From Stachybotrys elegans (Eukaryota; Ascomycota; Sordariomycetes; Hypocreales; Stachybotryaceae): 64,000 bases of DNA. The position numbers were made by a program, and so were the translations under genes. The notes under the pieces are model-generated. The model made no database searches. It was not told the DNA's origin and saw only the letters and a list, made by a program, of their open reading frames with translations. Shown here one piece after another: positions 9,488-20,730 of this stretch (its first letter is position 1; every line of letters starts with the position of its first letter). The stretch spans positions 806,001 through 870,000 of the forward strand of contig JAGPNK010000007.1 in NCBI GenBank assembly GCA_020746835.1, in the 5' to 3' direction.

Positions 9488-11050
9488 ACGTGGAAAAACG
9501 CAATGATGCAGAAACACCGTAAGCTTTGTCGCCCGCGCCTCGTGCTGGTTATCCTAACAGCGATCCATAGGCTAATGATACCAAGAGCGACGAAAGATGT
9601 GCTTTCCTTTCGCTCCGATCCACGGACAAACAGTGGCTGCGAAAGGTGTCTCTTCTCTGGATTGATGGCCAATTTTGCTTTTTTCAAAGCATCGGTGTCT
9701 CTAGTTTAGATTGATTGCCAATATCACTTCGCTCCAAGTCTGTCCTCCCCACACAATCCGTTGCCGTCAGGCCGGGGACGGGGGATTACTTCCCCGTTGC
9801 GTGATCAAGCTGCATATTGCAGTTCCACTGGTCAGGGAGGACACGTCTTTGTGCCCTTCATGATCATTCCCTTGTTATCTTCATCTTTGATGTGCCGCCC
9901 GTAGAACACGCGCGAAGCTGACCAACAGCTGTCTCAGGTGATTGTGCCGCCCACCAAGCCGCCCTGTCACGCAAGGTCGCTCATCCACTCTGCTCAGTGT
10001 GTTGATATGGGCCAATGCTCTGCCATCGTAAATTTGCCCACTATCGTGCTTCTGAACCTTCTTCGCCTCTTCCAGGAACCATCCATTCTGTTATTCTGAT
10101 TGTCTCATTCTCGGCGTCTTGTTCTATCTGCCTCTGCCAGGTTTATGCCTTCATCATGAACACTGGGCTGAGAGATCGATACAGCCTTGATGCAGCCAAA
10201 GACAGACGGGTCTTGCAACTTTACATAAATATTATGGATGACTATTCTGAATGGCAGACTAGACATTTATTCTGACCTCATTGAGCTGCGCTACCTTGCC
10301 TTCATTGGACATGTGGCACCCTCTCGACCGGATGATGCCTGTGGCTTGTCCAGCTTGCACCACAACTTTCGCTACATCTTGTGTTGGGCACAAGATGTAG
10401 CGATAGTTGAGTATGAAAAAACCTCCCAACTGACGACGGAGGAGGCCGTACTTTGTCTTTCGTTGAGATGTGTAGGTGGATTTGGTGCCAGATGACACCT
10501 CACTCAAGCCACTGTGGCATCTGACATTGCTAAGTATAACACTAGTACCTGGCGTGGGCTATACCAGAGCATCTACACGTGGGGGTGCCGGAAGGTACAT
10601 GCAGGTACCATCTCCTAAAAGGTTGCCTTGAGACATGCAGCCATCCATCATCGCTCCACGCATCCATCCATTTGACTGGCTTCTTTTTGCTTGCATACAC
10701 CAACTCCTAAACTGCCACCCGTCCCCTTCTTACCCGGAGGAACGCATACTCTCACGATTCCCTCGCCTCCAGGGCTTGCCTATCAACCATCAAGCTGGGC
10801 GACCCCCGTAGTCTGCTCGCCCTGAAACGGACAAGGGGTTTGTTTCAACGTCGCCCAAGATTGGGAGACCCTGCTTTGGAAGATCCGTAGCCGTCGTTGA
10901 CCAAAGAATCCAAACCATCCTCACCAACGCCCATTCCCGACATCTCGACGCTGTCTGCGCAGCATGCCATGCAACAACCCGTAAACCACTCGCACTTCAC
11001 TTCTCGACCTCTGATAGATTCTCCGTACCCTTGGCGATATCCGGGGCGGC
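9488..11050. other. Intergenic region between rps17 and neo1
   Basis: 1.56 kb with no supported gene. It contains a long near-perfect hairpin at 10363-10409. The last 300 bp are probably the neo1 leader. Confidence 0.6.
10363..10409. repeat. 21-bp inverted repeat with 5-nt loop (hairpin)
   Basis: Arm 10363-10383 and arm 10389-10409 are reverse complements with a single T:T mismatch, separated by TTGGG. The pairing stops sharply outside the arms. The hairpin sits in the rps17-neo1 spacer and is not followed by a T-tract. It could be a structured RNA, a remnant of a small inverted-repeat element, or a protein-binding cruciform. Confidence 0.85.
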
Positions 11051-14000
11051 ATGCCTTCCACACCTCCATACCGACCGACCGAGCTGCCCGAATCCCCCAC
11101 GCATGACTCCGATTCCGATCTCGACATCGACGTTCAGGAGCTCGATCCCATATCAACGGAGCCCACCCGAGGGTCCCGAAATGACCCGGAAGCCGCGCAG
11201 GGAAAGACGTCGAGAATAGCCTTGCGGAACTTGCGCATGGGGGGCTTGCGCCGAGCCAACAAGAGAGGCCGCGACTATGGGGACCTTGGCCAGGATCGAG
11301 ACGGCTCAGATGAGCAGGCCTTGCTAGGCGACTCATCTGGTTCGCGACCGCGCTGGTCCGATGGAAGCGGCCCTGATGATGCCGACTCGCCGCTCCTGGG
11401 CGACCAGGGCGGCCAGCGACGCAGGTCCTTCGTCTCGCGTCGCCTGTCGTCCCTGCGACTCCCTAGCTTCATGGCGGGCTCCAAGAAGAAGGAGAATGAC
11501 GAGGCAGAGGCCCAGGAAGAAGACGATCCCTTGTCTGCCAGACTGGTGTCTGTCGGCTCTGGCCAGCTCACACGCTACCCCTCCAACATCATCTCCAACG
11601 CCAAATACACCGCCCTCACCTTCCTCCCGATTACGCTCTATAACGAATTTTCCTTCTTTTTCAACATGTACTTTCTTCTTGTTGCCTTGTCGCAAGCGAT
11701 TCCAGCACTACGTATCGGCTACCTTACCACTTATATTGCGCCCCTGGCCTTTGTCCTCTGTATCACCATGGGAAAGGAGGCGTATGATGATATTGCACGC
11801 AGGAGGAGAGATAATGAAGCCAACTCGGAAGAGTATATCGTTCTGGATTTCGGTGATCCCGCTACGGACCCTGGAGCAGGCCGTGCTCGCAGACCCTTGA
11901 GGTCGGAGATTGGACAGAAGAAGTCGAAGCGGATCGGAACCCCAAAACATAATTTGTCTGACATTCAAGAGGAGGGAGAGGATGGCGATATGCTGCAGCC
12001 ATCATCGTATGTCCGGGAGGTCAGCCGCAAGTCCAAGGATCTCAAAGTGGGAGATGTTCTCAAGCTTAGCAAAGGCCAGCGTGTGCCCGCAGACGTGGTC
12101 ATCTTGCAGTGCTACGTAGGAGATGGCGTTGTGGAGGCGGCGGAAGAGGAACCCACGGTCGAGGAGGAGCTGTTGGCGTTTGCGGAAGAAGAACAGGCCT
12201 CCTCTTCCAAAGGCAAGGAGCCCGCAACAGACGCTTCGCAAGACGATAATGGCAATAATGGCAATGGAGAGACATTCATCAGGACCGATCAGCTTGATGG
12301 TGAGACCGACTGGAAGCTACGACTTGCTTCGCCACTCTCGCAAAGCCTGCCCGTGGAAGAGTTCGTCCGCCTTCAGGTTACTGGTGGAAAGCCTGACAAG
12401 AAGGTTAACGAGTTCTTGGGCAAGATCGAGCTGCTTCCACCAAAGGGCCACGTCACGAGCCAGCATATCACTAATTCTGACGGTGATGAGATCATGAAGT
12501 CCGCCGCCTTGTCCATTGACAACACAGCCTGGGCCAACACTGTTATTGCGTCTCAAGCCACGACATTGGCTGTTATTATGTACACTGGCCCACAGACGCG
12601 GTCAGCACTTTCGACCTCTCCATCCCGCTCCAAGACTGGCCTTCTCGAGTACGAAATCAACTCATTAACCAAGATCCTCTGTGCCCTTACCCTTGGACTA
12701 TCGGTGCTGTTGGTAGCGTTGGAAGGCTTTGAAAACACGGAAGGCAATGTGTGGTACATCAAGATTATGCGATTCCTGGTCCTATTCTCGACCATTGTTC
12801 CTATCAGTCTGAGAGTTAACCTCGATCTCGGAAAGAGTGCCTACTCGCGCTTTATCCAGAATGATCCGGGAATTCCCGGAGCCGTCGTGCGAACCAGCAC
12901 GATTCCTGAGGATCTCGGACGTATCGAGTATCTGCTGAGCGACAAGACGGGCACGCTGACGCAGAACGACATGGAAATGAAGAAGATTCATGTTGGTACT
13001 GTCTCTTATGCGAACGAGGCGATGGACGAAGTCGCTGCATATGTCCGCCAGGTCTTCTACATACAGCCCACGACAGACCCCGCGTCGCAATCTATGCTCA
13101 TCACACCATCCTCGACGCATACCAACGCTGCAAATGTCGGAACAACAAGGACAAGGAGAGAGATTGGCGCTCGAGTCCGTGACGTCGTTGTGGCGCTGGC
13201 TCTCTGTCACAATGTCACGCCCACTGTGGATATTGAAGATGGAAAAGAAGTCACCTCTTACCAGGCCTCCTCACCTGATGAGATTGCCATTGTAAAATGG
13301 ACCGAATCCGTTGGTTTGCGACTGGTGTACCGAGACCGCAAGAGCATGACTCTTGAATCGGCAGCTACCGGAAGACCTGTTGTGCGTGTACGCATTCTTG
13401 ACATATTCCCCTTTACCTCGGAAGGCAAGCGCATGGGCATCATTGTTCATTTCCAGGATAACCTCAACAATCCTTCTACGGACCTCGCGAGCGGTGATAT
13501 CTGGTTCTACCAGAAAGGCGCTGATACCGTCATGAGCTCCATTGTAGCTGCGAACGACTGGCTCGACGAAGAGACGGCTAACATGGCCCGGGAGGGACTT
13601 CGCACGTTGGTGGTCGGCCGTAGGAAGCTTTCCTACCAACAGTACCAGGAGTTTGCAGGCAAATACCAGGAGGCTTCCCTGAACATTTCGGGCCGCGAGG
13701 CTGGCATGCAAAAGGTCATGTCTCAGTACCTCGAGAACGACTTGGAGCTTCTTGGTGTCACTGGTGTTGAGGATAAACTGCAGAAGGACGTCAAGCCTTC
13801 GCTGGAGCTTCTGCGCAATGCGGGTATCAAGATCTGGATGCTTACGGGAGACAAGGTTGAGACAGCGAGATGTGTTGCCGTCAGCTCGAAACTGGTGGCT
13901 CGAGGACAGTACATCTACACAGTCGCCAAACTCAAGCAAAAGGACAATGCACAGAACCACCTGGATTTCCTCCGGAGCAAGACGGACGCATGTCTTCTGA

Positions 14001-15071
14001 TTGACGGCGAGAGTCTGACCCTGCTCCTCACCCATTTCCGCATCGACTTCATCTCCATTGCCGTCAAGCTGCCCACCGTCGTGGCTTGCCGCTGCTCTCC
14101 CACCCAGAAGGCCGAGGTCGCCAACCTGATCAAGGAATACACTAAGAAGCGTGTTTGCTGCATCGGCGACGGTGGAAACGACGTCTCCATGATCCAGGCT
14201 GCCGACGTCGGTGTCGGTATCGTGGGCAAGGAGGGTCGCCAGGCCAGCTTGGCTGCCGACTTCTCCATCGAGCAGTTCTGCCACCTGGTCAAGCTCCTCG
14301 TGTGGCACGGCCGGAACAGTTACAAGCGGAGCGCCAAGCTCGCGCAGTTTGTGATTCACCGCGGCTTGATCATCGCTGTCTGCCAGACCATGTTCAGTAT
14401 TGCGCAAAAATTCGAGCCCGATGGCTTGTACAAGGTATGTACCGGTCTTCACCCCATTAGATAGATCTGAAGCTAATTTCTGCAGGACTGGCTTCTTGTC
14501 GGTTATGCAACTGTGTACACGGCCGCCCCCGTGCTGTCCCTCGTCCTGGACAAGGACGTGGACGAGAACGTGGCCAACTTGTATCCCGAATTGTACAAGG
14601 AACTGACATCGGGCCGATCACTATCCTACCGCACCTTCTTCGTCTGGGTGCTCGTCTCCATCTACCAAGGCGGCATGATCCAGGGCCTCTCGCAGATCCT
14701 CACCGAAGTGGAGGGCAAGCGAATGGTGGCTGTCAGCTACACGGTGCTGATTCTCAACGAGCTCCTGATGGTGGCCATTGAGATCACTACCTGGCACCCC
14801 GTCATGATCTTGAGCATTGTGGGCACCTTTTTGTTTTACATAGGCTCGATGCCGTTCCTCGGCGACTACTACGACTTGGCTTTCGTCATTACCTTGTAAG
14901 TCTTCTTTCCTCTGAAAACACCCAGGGCGCGCGCCGACTAACATGTTTCACAGGGGTTTTGTCTGGCGTGTGGTGGCCATTGGAGCTATTTCGCTTGTGC
15001 CCCCTTATGCCGTCAAGGTTATCAGGAGAACAATGAAACCTCCCTCGTACCGAAAGGTGCAGAGTATATGA
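11051..15071 (+). CDS. neo1: P4-type ATPase (phospholipid flippase), Neo1 type
   Basis: Exons 11051-14434, 14486-14895 and 14954-15071 give 1303 residues. The catalytic Asp is in DKTGTLTQ (D631). The other P-type landmarks are present: TGD at 932-934, GDGGND at 1039-1044, and SPDEIAIVKW. The membrane motif PISLRV (584-589) is the P4-ATPase PISL variant. N-terminal membrane segments start near residue 195 after a long, acidic, Ser-rich cytosolic tail. Neo1 works without a Cdc50 subunit in yeast, in Golgi and endosomal membranes, flipping aminophospholipids to the cytosolic leaflet; that role is carried over from the family. Both short introns have standard GTATGT/GTAAGT donors. The N-terminal 150 residues are longer than in yeast and rich in Asp/Ser. 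Confidence 0.95.
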
Positions 15072-15285
15072 GTTGATGGATTATTGTACAGGTTTTCATG
15101 CAGATTCTTTCTTTTTCCTTCTCCGTCTCTAGTCTTCTCTCCAGCATTGTTAGGTGTATAGGGGTCTGCCTTAGGTATATCATAAATACATTCCCGATGC
15201 TTTTGTATCATTGCCAATATATCCGCTATCCTACAATAAAGAGGAAAGAAATCTATCACTTCCCGGTTTCCCGTGCGTAGCTGTT

Positions 15286-16566
15286 TTACAGTTTTAATAC
15301 AAGCCAGTCTCTGGCGAGGCTGGGATATTGACGCTGAAGGCGTGCTGCCATCCCACCCACAGGACCCTGCGTCTCACGTCCTCCGAGCCACACCTTTTCG
15401 CCGGCGTAGTGTGAGATGAAGCCCTCTGGCCCACACACGACGAAGAGGTTCTTCCCAGCATTTGACGGCGGGCAAGGGCAGATGCCGCCGGGCTGTTCGA
15501 ACTCCGAGGCGTGCTCGTGGGTCTTCTGGGTGTGGAATTGGCAGGCGGTAAATGACGACGATGCAGCATCGGGCTTTGTGCGCGGAGAGGAGCCCACCAG
15601 GGCTTTGGAGATGGCCTTCTCGTCGAAACGCACACCCTCCTCGCTCACGGCGACGTACACGCTCAGCCGGTCCGCATACTTCTCCTTGAGCTCGCAGAGC
15701 TGCTGCGCTACCGGACTAGGCTGTTGCACATCGGCTTGCAGCTCTGTCGGCGCCGGGGAAGCCCACCAAGATCGAGACGGCGGTGGCGGCTTCGCAGACT
15801 GCATCTCCTCCCTCTTCCTGACGGCCCACAGGAGCGTCACCTTGGCATCCTCGTTGGCCGCGAGCACGGCGTTCGCGGCCTGTATGCCGGGCACGACGCC
15901 CGTGCCGCCGGCCAGAAACACCACCTCGCGGCGGACGCCCAACCTCTTGAGGATGTCGAAGCCGGGGTGCGGCCCGCGCAGCCAGACTTGGCGACCAACG
16001 CCCAGCCGGCTCAGATAGTTGGACATCTCGCCGTCGCCGACGGCGCGGACGTAGAAGCGCAGCGCGCCGCCATCCGCAGCGCCGGCTGCCTCGCGCGGCG
16101 GCAGGGGCGTGTAATGCCGCGCGATCTGCACCTCTGGCTGCTTGAACTCGACGGACCAGAGCGGCCAGCGCCAGGTCCCGGACTCTGGAAGGAGGTACGG
16201 CGGCTGGGCGTCGGGATGCTCCGGGGAAACAGTGAAGACGAACGATGTGGGTGAGATGGCGTCCCGCGCTGTGATGGTGTATGGAATGAAGGTTTTTGTG
16301 TTGAGGGTCTTTTGCGGCGATGAAGGCTGCGCGAGATAGAACCCTGCTACGCCCAGAAGACACACCGCGAGTACAAAGGTGGGTAGAGCCTTGGACTGCA
16401 AAGGAGCCGGGGCTCGGCGGGTTGAAGACGTCGAGTATCTGAGGGCAGGTGGTGAGCATCTCGCCGACCTGGAGCACCGGCCGCCCGTACCAATGACGGA
16501 GACCCGCGGTCTGGCACTGCAGCGTAGCGCATTGCGCATCCAGACTGAAGTTGCTGGGGGCGCCAT
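15286..16566 (-). CDS. cyc2: Mitochondrial FAD/NAD oxidoreductase, Cyc2-like
   Basis: Single exon, 426 residues from an ATG at 16566. An Arg/Ala/Ser-rich N-terminus looks like a mitochondrial presequence. A membrane segment follows at about residues 60-79 (LPTFVLAVCLLGVAGFYLA). The rest is a ferredoxin-reductase fold: RHYTPL at 150-155 (FAD), GPHPGF at 198-203, AGGTGVVPG at 219-227 (NAD(P)H), and CGPEGF from C378. This order (presequence, membrane anchor, cytochrome-b5-reductase-like domain) fits Cyc2, the inner-membrane flavoprotein that reduces haem for cytochrome c maturation. A plain cytochrome b5 reductase is the alternative, but the long insert between the NAD motif and the CGPEGF motif argues against it. 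It lies in tandem behind aim32. Confidence 0.75.
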   Translation of the reverse strand: MAPPATSVWMRNALRCSARPRVSVIGTGGRCSRSARCSPPALRYSTSSTRRAPAPLQSKALPTFVLAVCLLGVAGFYLAQPSSPQKTLNTKTFIPYTITARDAISPTSFVFTVSPEHPDAQPPYLLPESGTWRWPLWSVEFKQPEVQIARHYTPLPPREAAGAADGGALRFYVRAVGDGEMSNYLSRLGVGRQVWLRGPHPGFDILKRLGVRREVVFLAGGTGVVPGIQAANAVLAANEDAKVTLLWAVRKREEMQSAKPPPPSRSWWASPAPTELQADVQQPSPVAQQLCELKEKYADRLSVYVAVSEEGVRFDEKAISKALVGSSPRTKPDAASSSFTACQFHTQKTHEHASEFEQPGGICPCPPSNAGKNLFVVCGPEGFISHYAGEKVWLGGRETQGPVGGMAARLQRQYPSLARDWLVLKL

Positions 16567-16838
16567 TTGTCAAGGAAGCGTTGACGCGGTGCCCGCGTGG
16601 ATGGTGATGTCTTGGAAACAACGTCACGGGCTTAGATTGATAACGGCGCGAGATCACGTGCGGACGTGGAATGTTGGGGAAGAGCGACATTGGTATCGCA
16701 ACAATTATTTCTCAAGGAGAGGGTTAAATAATACGTATAAAGCCTAGATTAAACGAGTTTTAAGTGAGGCAATGCGTCATGGATTGGTGCCCTGGACGTT
16801 TCTAGTATATATGGTACAGTCTATACATGATGAAGCCA

Positions 16839-17993
16839 TCACGACCTCAGAATCTGTCTATCCCCATTAATGGCTCCGCGAAACATGTCAGCAATAATGT
16901 TCCCCTTGCCGATCGTCTCCTTGACAATCCCTTCTACATGCCGAGGCTCTACCCGCCCATACCATATCCCATGTCCAGCGAGAGGATGTGGCTCTTCTCC
17001 CAGCTTCATAGTCGGCGGTATATAGACAATGACATTGCCCGCATACTTGTGCCCGCCAATATGACTGATGAGCCCGACACGTGCCGCCGTCTTGCCTTCA
17101 ACATCGCCCTCTATGGCCGCCCTCTCCCCCGTAAACAGCGGCCTGGGACCCGTCGCAATCTCCATTCCCTGCGCCGCCATCTTCTCCTCAAACTCCGTCT
17201 TCAGCACGGGCGCCATGACGCCGCAGCGCATGTCCCGCCCGCCGTGGCCGCAGATGAGCACGAGCACATCCCGCACGTCCTGCACGCCCGGCAGCGCCTG
17301 CTGGTACACCTCCTGCCGCGTGAGGCGGTCCCGGTGAATGGGTGGCAGAACGTCGTGCGCCGAGTGCAGCTTCTTGGGCAGGAGGTAGCCCTTGGCGAGA
17401 GCCTCGACGGCGGCAAAGGATACGCGCGGCAGCACGGGCACGTATTTGAAGCTGGGGAGGAGGTAGACCGACGAGGACTGGACTTCGGCTCGCGGGGGCG
17501 GCGTGCTTGGGAACGACGAGTTGAGGACGGAGACGTTGTGGAAGGGCTAGACATGGCGTTAGCATGTGTCGGGCTGTCGGAAAATAATGCTCGGGATCGT
17601 GCAACTTACGTCGCTTAGATCTCCGCCTCGGCCAAACAGTTCCTTGAGGTCGGCCGCAAGATTATCCCCGCTGTTCTCCTCCTCAATCTTGGACGGCCAG
17701 TCGCTGTGGCCGGTACACACCAAGACATGTTCCGCGTATCCCGTAATGGCACCATTGAGGGCTGTCTTGTGATCGATCTCAAGGCCCTCTGGCATGACTG
17801 GCGTGGCCGCGCAAGGGCATGTAGGAGACGGGCATGTTGGGACCGCGGGCAGTGGCGCTGGCTTGGATGCGAAGCTCCTTGTAGCAAGTACGTTGGATGG
17901 GCGAGATCCGAGGATTGATGTGGTTTCACGGCATTGTCGGCGCAAAGACTGGCTCAACCGTAGAGGCCGAAGCAGTGATCGCGAAGGGAGCAT
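16839..17993 (-). CDS. aim32: Aim32/Apd1-family thioredoxin-like [2Fe-2S] protein
   Basis: Exons 17993-17610 and 17546-16839 give 363 residues; the 63-bp intron uses GTAAGT and CTAG. The frame is open six bases further upstream but the first ATG is at 17993 (MLPSRSLLRPL). The N-terminus is Arg/Ser-rich and presequence-like, and includes CPSPTCPC. The sucrase/ferredoxin-like domain contains C227 and C236 in CGHGGRDMRC and H290/H294 in HIGGHKYAGN. These are the two Cys and two His that bind the [2Fe-2S] cluster in Apd1/Aim32 proteins. In yeast, Aim32 is a mitochondrial thiol-redox protein linked to protein import. It lies directly upstream of the CYC2-like gene on the same strand, so two mitochondrial redox proteins are neighbours. 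Confidence 0.87.
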
Positions 17994-18408
17994 GTTCAAG
18001 TCTGGAGAGGACCTGAATGCTCAAGTGCGAGACCGGCGCTAGCCGATCGCAGAAAGCCCCATGCTCCCTTTTATATACCTACATGCACCGCATCCCCTAT
18101 TATGATGGTGACGCAACACCTCGGACCCGAGTTGTTAAATCCGTCCCTGGTTTACAAGAAAGAAAATACTGTGCAATTGTAAGAGGCTATGGACCTCCCG
18201 GCTTCTATCTAGGCGGCATGGTGCTATCTCTGCAGTGCGTGTTCCAAAAGGAAATAAAAGAGGAGAAAAAAATGAGGAAAAAATCGAGGGAAATTTGTAC
18301 CAAAGAATATGCATGATGAGACGCTGGGGGCCATGATTCTGGCAATGCAATCCAATACAAACCCAAACAAACATCACAACGCTGTATCAGTAACATATTC
18401 TCTTACAC
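17994..18408. other. Intergenic region between avt3 and aim32
   Basis: 415 bp holding the avt3 3' end and the aim32 upstream region. I see no gene or clear element in it. Confidence 0.6.
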
Positions 18409-20730
18409 CTAGAATCCCCTCTTATCACAATATCCTGGCGCCTTGGGGTCGGAATTGGCCCAGCTCATGACAGTCAAGCTTGTGGTATACGCCATGGCGA
18501 AGAAGCCGAAGACGCACAGCGTAATGTCGGACGTACGCCACAACCAACTTCGGGCAACAGCCTTGTAGTGAAGCAGAGGCTGTCATATGTTAGCAGCCGT
18601 GCCGACTATGAGAGAATGGCGAAGTGAGAGTAGACTTACCGGGTAAATAAACACGAGCGGGATGCAGGCAAAGTTGCCTACCAATGCGACAAACTTGTCC
18701 AGGTTATCAGCTCCGCCCCAGGCAATAGCCGCACAAAGCATGACAACGAAGAAGCGGAAAATGTTCTTCTGCCACTTGATGTAGGGGTTGTATTTTCCGC
18801 TCCTGGTAAAGAGTTCTGTCTCGGCGATACGAATGGCAGGGAAGATCTGCAGCGGCGTCGAGAGGAGGATGGCAGCCGAGTAGAGGAATTGCACGCTGTT
18901 GACCATCTTGTTATCCTGAGGCAGGTTGAGCAAGACGACCGTCTCCGTCTTGGATCCGTATGCGGCATACGAAATGGCGCCCATGACAGTGAAGAGAACA
19001 GTGATGATGATCATGACCAGGAACAAGACTCGGGGGAACTTCTCGGGCTGCCTCATCGACTCTTGGATGGGGATGATAAGACCGATACCCTCAAAAGTGA
19101 AGATGGCCGTTCCGATGAACAGCGTCCAGTCCTTCTTGTTGAACATGATGATATCTGCAATGCCTTCACTAGAGATGGTGAAGACATCGTAATAGAAGAT
19201 GTATGCAAGTCCAATGAGGATAAAGGCATCGGCAATCAGGGCAGTGAAACCAAGCTTGCCGATATCTCTCAACAGTGAGAAGGGAAGGAAGATGATCATC
19301 TGGATTCCAATCAGAGCTGGGATGCTGATGGAGGATTTGCAGTCGGACACCGCCTTGATGAAGGCCTGCATATTCTCGGCGGTGAAGACGCAATAGGCTG
19401 CGACGAAACCGATCTGACTGAGAACAATGGATGCGAGAATGAGGGTTCGCATCCACTTGCCGTACAAGATGCCACCCAGATCACCAAAGGAGCCCACAAT
19501 CTTGAGCCGAGTAGTGACCAGCAAGACAAAGCAATAGTAGCTCAGACACGCCACGCCGAGCAGAACGAGATTGCTGAAAAGCATGCCGCCGTTGAGGTAT
19601 GCGCGAGGCAAGAAGAGCACACCAGTGCCTACAAAAGACTTGAGGAGCAGCAGGGCGGCACTCGTCGGGGAGTTGGTGCCACTGCCGCCCCTGGTCTTTC
19701 TTCTGCGCCTGCGCTTCGACGGGGTGAGGAGCGCAGAGTTCTCGAGGGGTTCGCGTTCTTCGTCGCTAGCGTACTCATCCGTGTCCTCGCCCGATGAGAA
19801 GTACTCGTCCGGTCCCAAAGCCTCGTCATCTTCCTCAAGCTCCTCACCAGCAAAGTGACCATAGATGGAAAGGAACTCGAGGAAGCTCGACGTGAACAGC
19901 TTGGGCTGCCCCTCGCTGCCTGGTGATTCGCCATCGCCGAACTGACTACCGCGTCCTGGACTACGGGCATTGCGGCGGAGATGATTCCTCCTGAAACCAC
20001 CAGGCACCTTGATCGAGTTGATGTCGAGAATATCGGATTCGGGCTCCGGCCGAGAATGGTCGAAGCTCTTGCTGCGATGCACCTTGTTTCGGGCCTCTGC
20101 CTGCTCTGTCCACTTGTAGATGCCTCGGGTGACATCTCCTCCCTGCAGACGCAAGCTAGAGAACTCCTCATCGCCTAGGCCAGTTGCACTCGTCTCAGCG
20201 GGCTGCTTTCCCTTGGCGGGGCCGAGGAGGGAGGACTCTTCCGATGGGGGGTTGTCCGTGTCGGAAGGCTGGACCAAGTGTCTCTTGACAATTTCTGGAT
20301 CTTCATAAGGACCAGCGCGCCGAGAGTCAAATGAGCCATAATTGGTCGGGGTCGAAGACTGGAAGCCCACGGCAGGAGACTGCGTGCGAGGAGGGGGAGT
20401 GCTCATGCGAACTGGAGGCGTTCCGTAGCGGACGGGCGAGTGTCCAGGATCTGCCAGAGCAGCCGCTAAAGCCGATACTCCGGGACCGTGTGCAGGTGAG
20501 CTGCTGGCGCCGAGGAGGGGAGTGACATTATCCGCAGCTCCGACACTGGGACGGGGGGAGCCCGACCGGTATACTGGAGGCGTTCCGTTGTGCAGCGAAG
20601 AGACGGGCTCGGCGAGGCGGGCAGTCGAGTCGGCGCGCGAAGGGGATCCGGCAATGGGAACGGGTGCATAGGCACCAAGCGAGGACGACGTGGGCACCGC
20701 TCGGGACGAGGAACCTGATGGTGAAGTCAT
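18409..20730 (-). CDS. avt3: Vacuolar amino-acid transporter, Avt3/Avt4 type (AAAP family)
   Basis: Exons 20730-18640 and 18579-18409 give 753 residues; the 60-bp intron uses GTAAGT and CAG. The first ATG in frame is at 20730 (MTSPSGSSSR); upstream codons in frame lack ATG. Residues 1-380 are a long cytosolic Ser/Pro-rich tail with an acidic patch (ELEEDDEALGPDEYFSSGED), as in Avt3/Avt4. The amino-acid/auxin-permease domain starts at TSAALLLLKSFVGTGVLFLP and contains about eleven membrane segments. The second exon supplies the last one and ends CDKRGF. Avt3/4 proteins export neutral amino acids from the vacuole. It is head-to-head with vhc1, another vacuolar transporter. Confidence 0.92.

Noticed and set aside
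9773..9806. Short GGGGA...TCCCC inverted repeat downstream of rps17
   Set aside because: Only about six pairs with an imperfect stem; not above expectation for GC-rich sequence.
13271..14452. 393-residue minus-strand frame opposite neo1
   Set aside because: Antisense shadow of conserved P4-ATPase coding sequence.
15716..16690. 324-residue minus-strand frame overlapping cyc2
   Set aside because: Arg/Ala-rich shadow in another frame of the GC-rich CYC2-like gene; no domain.
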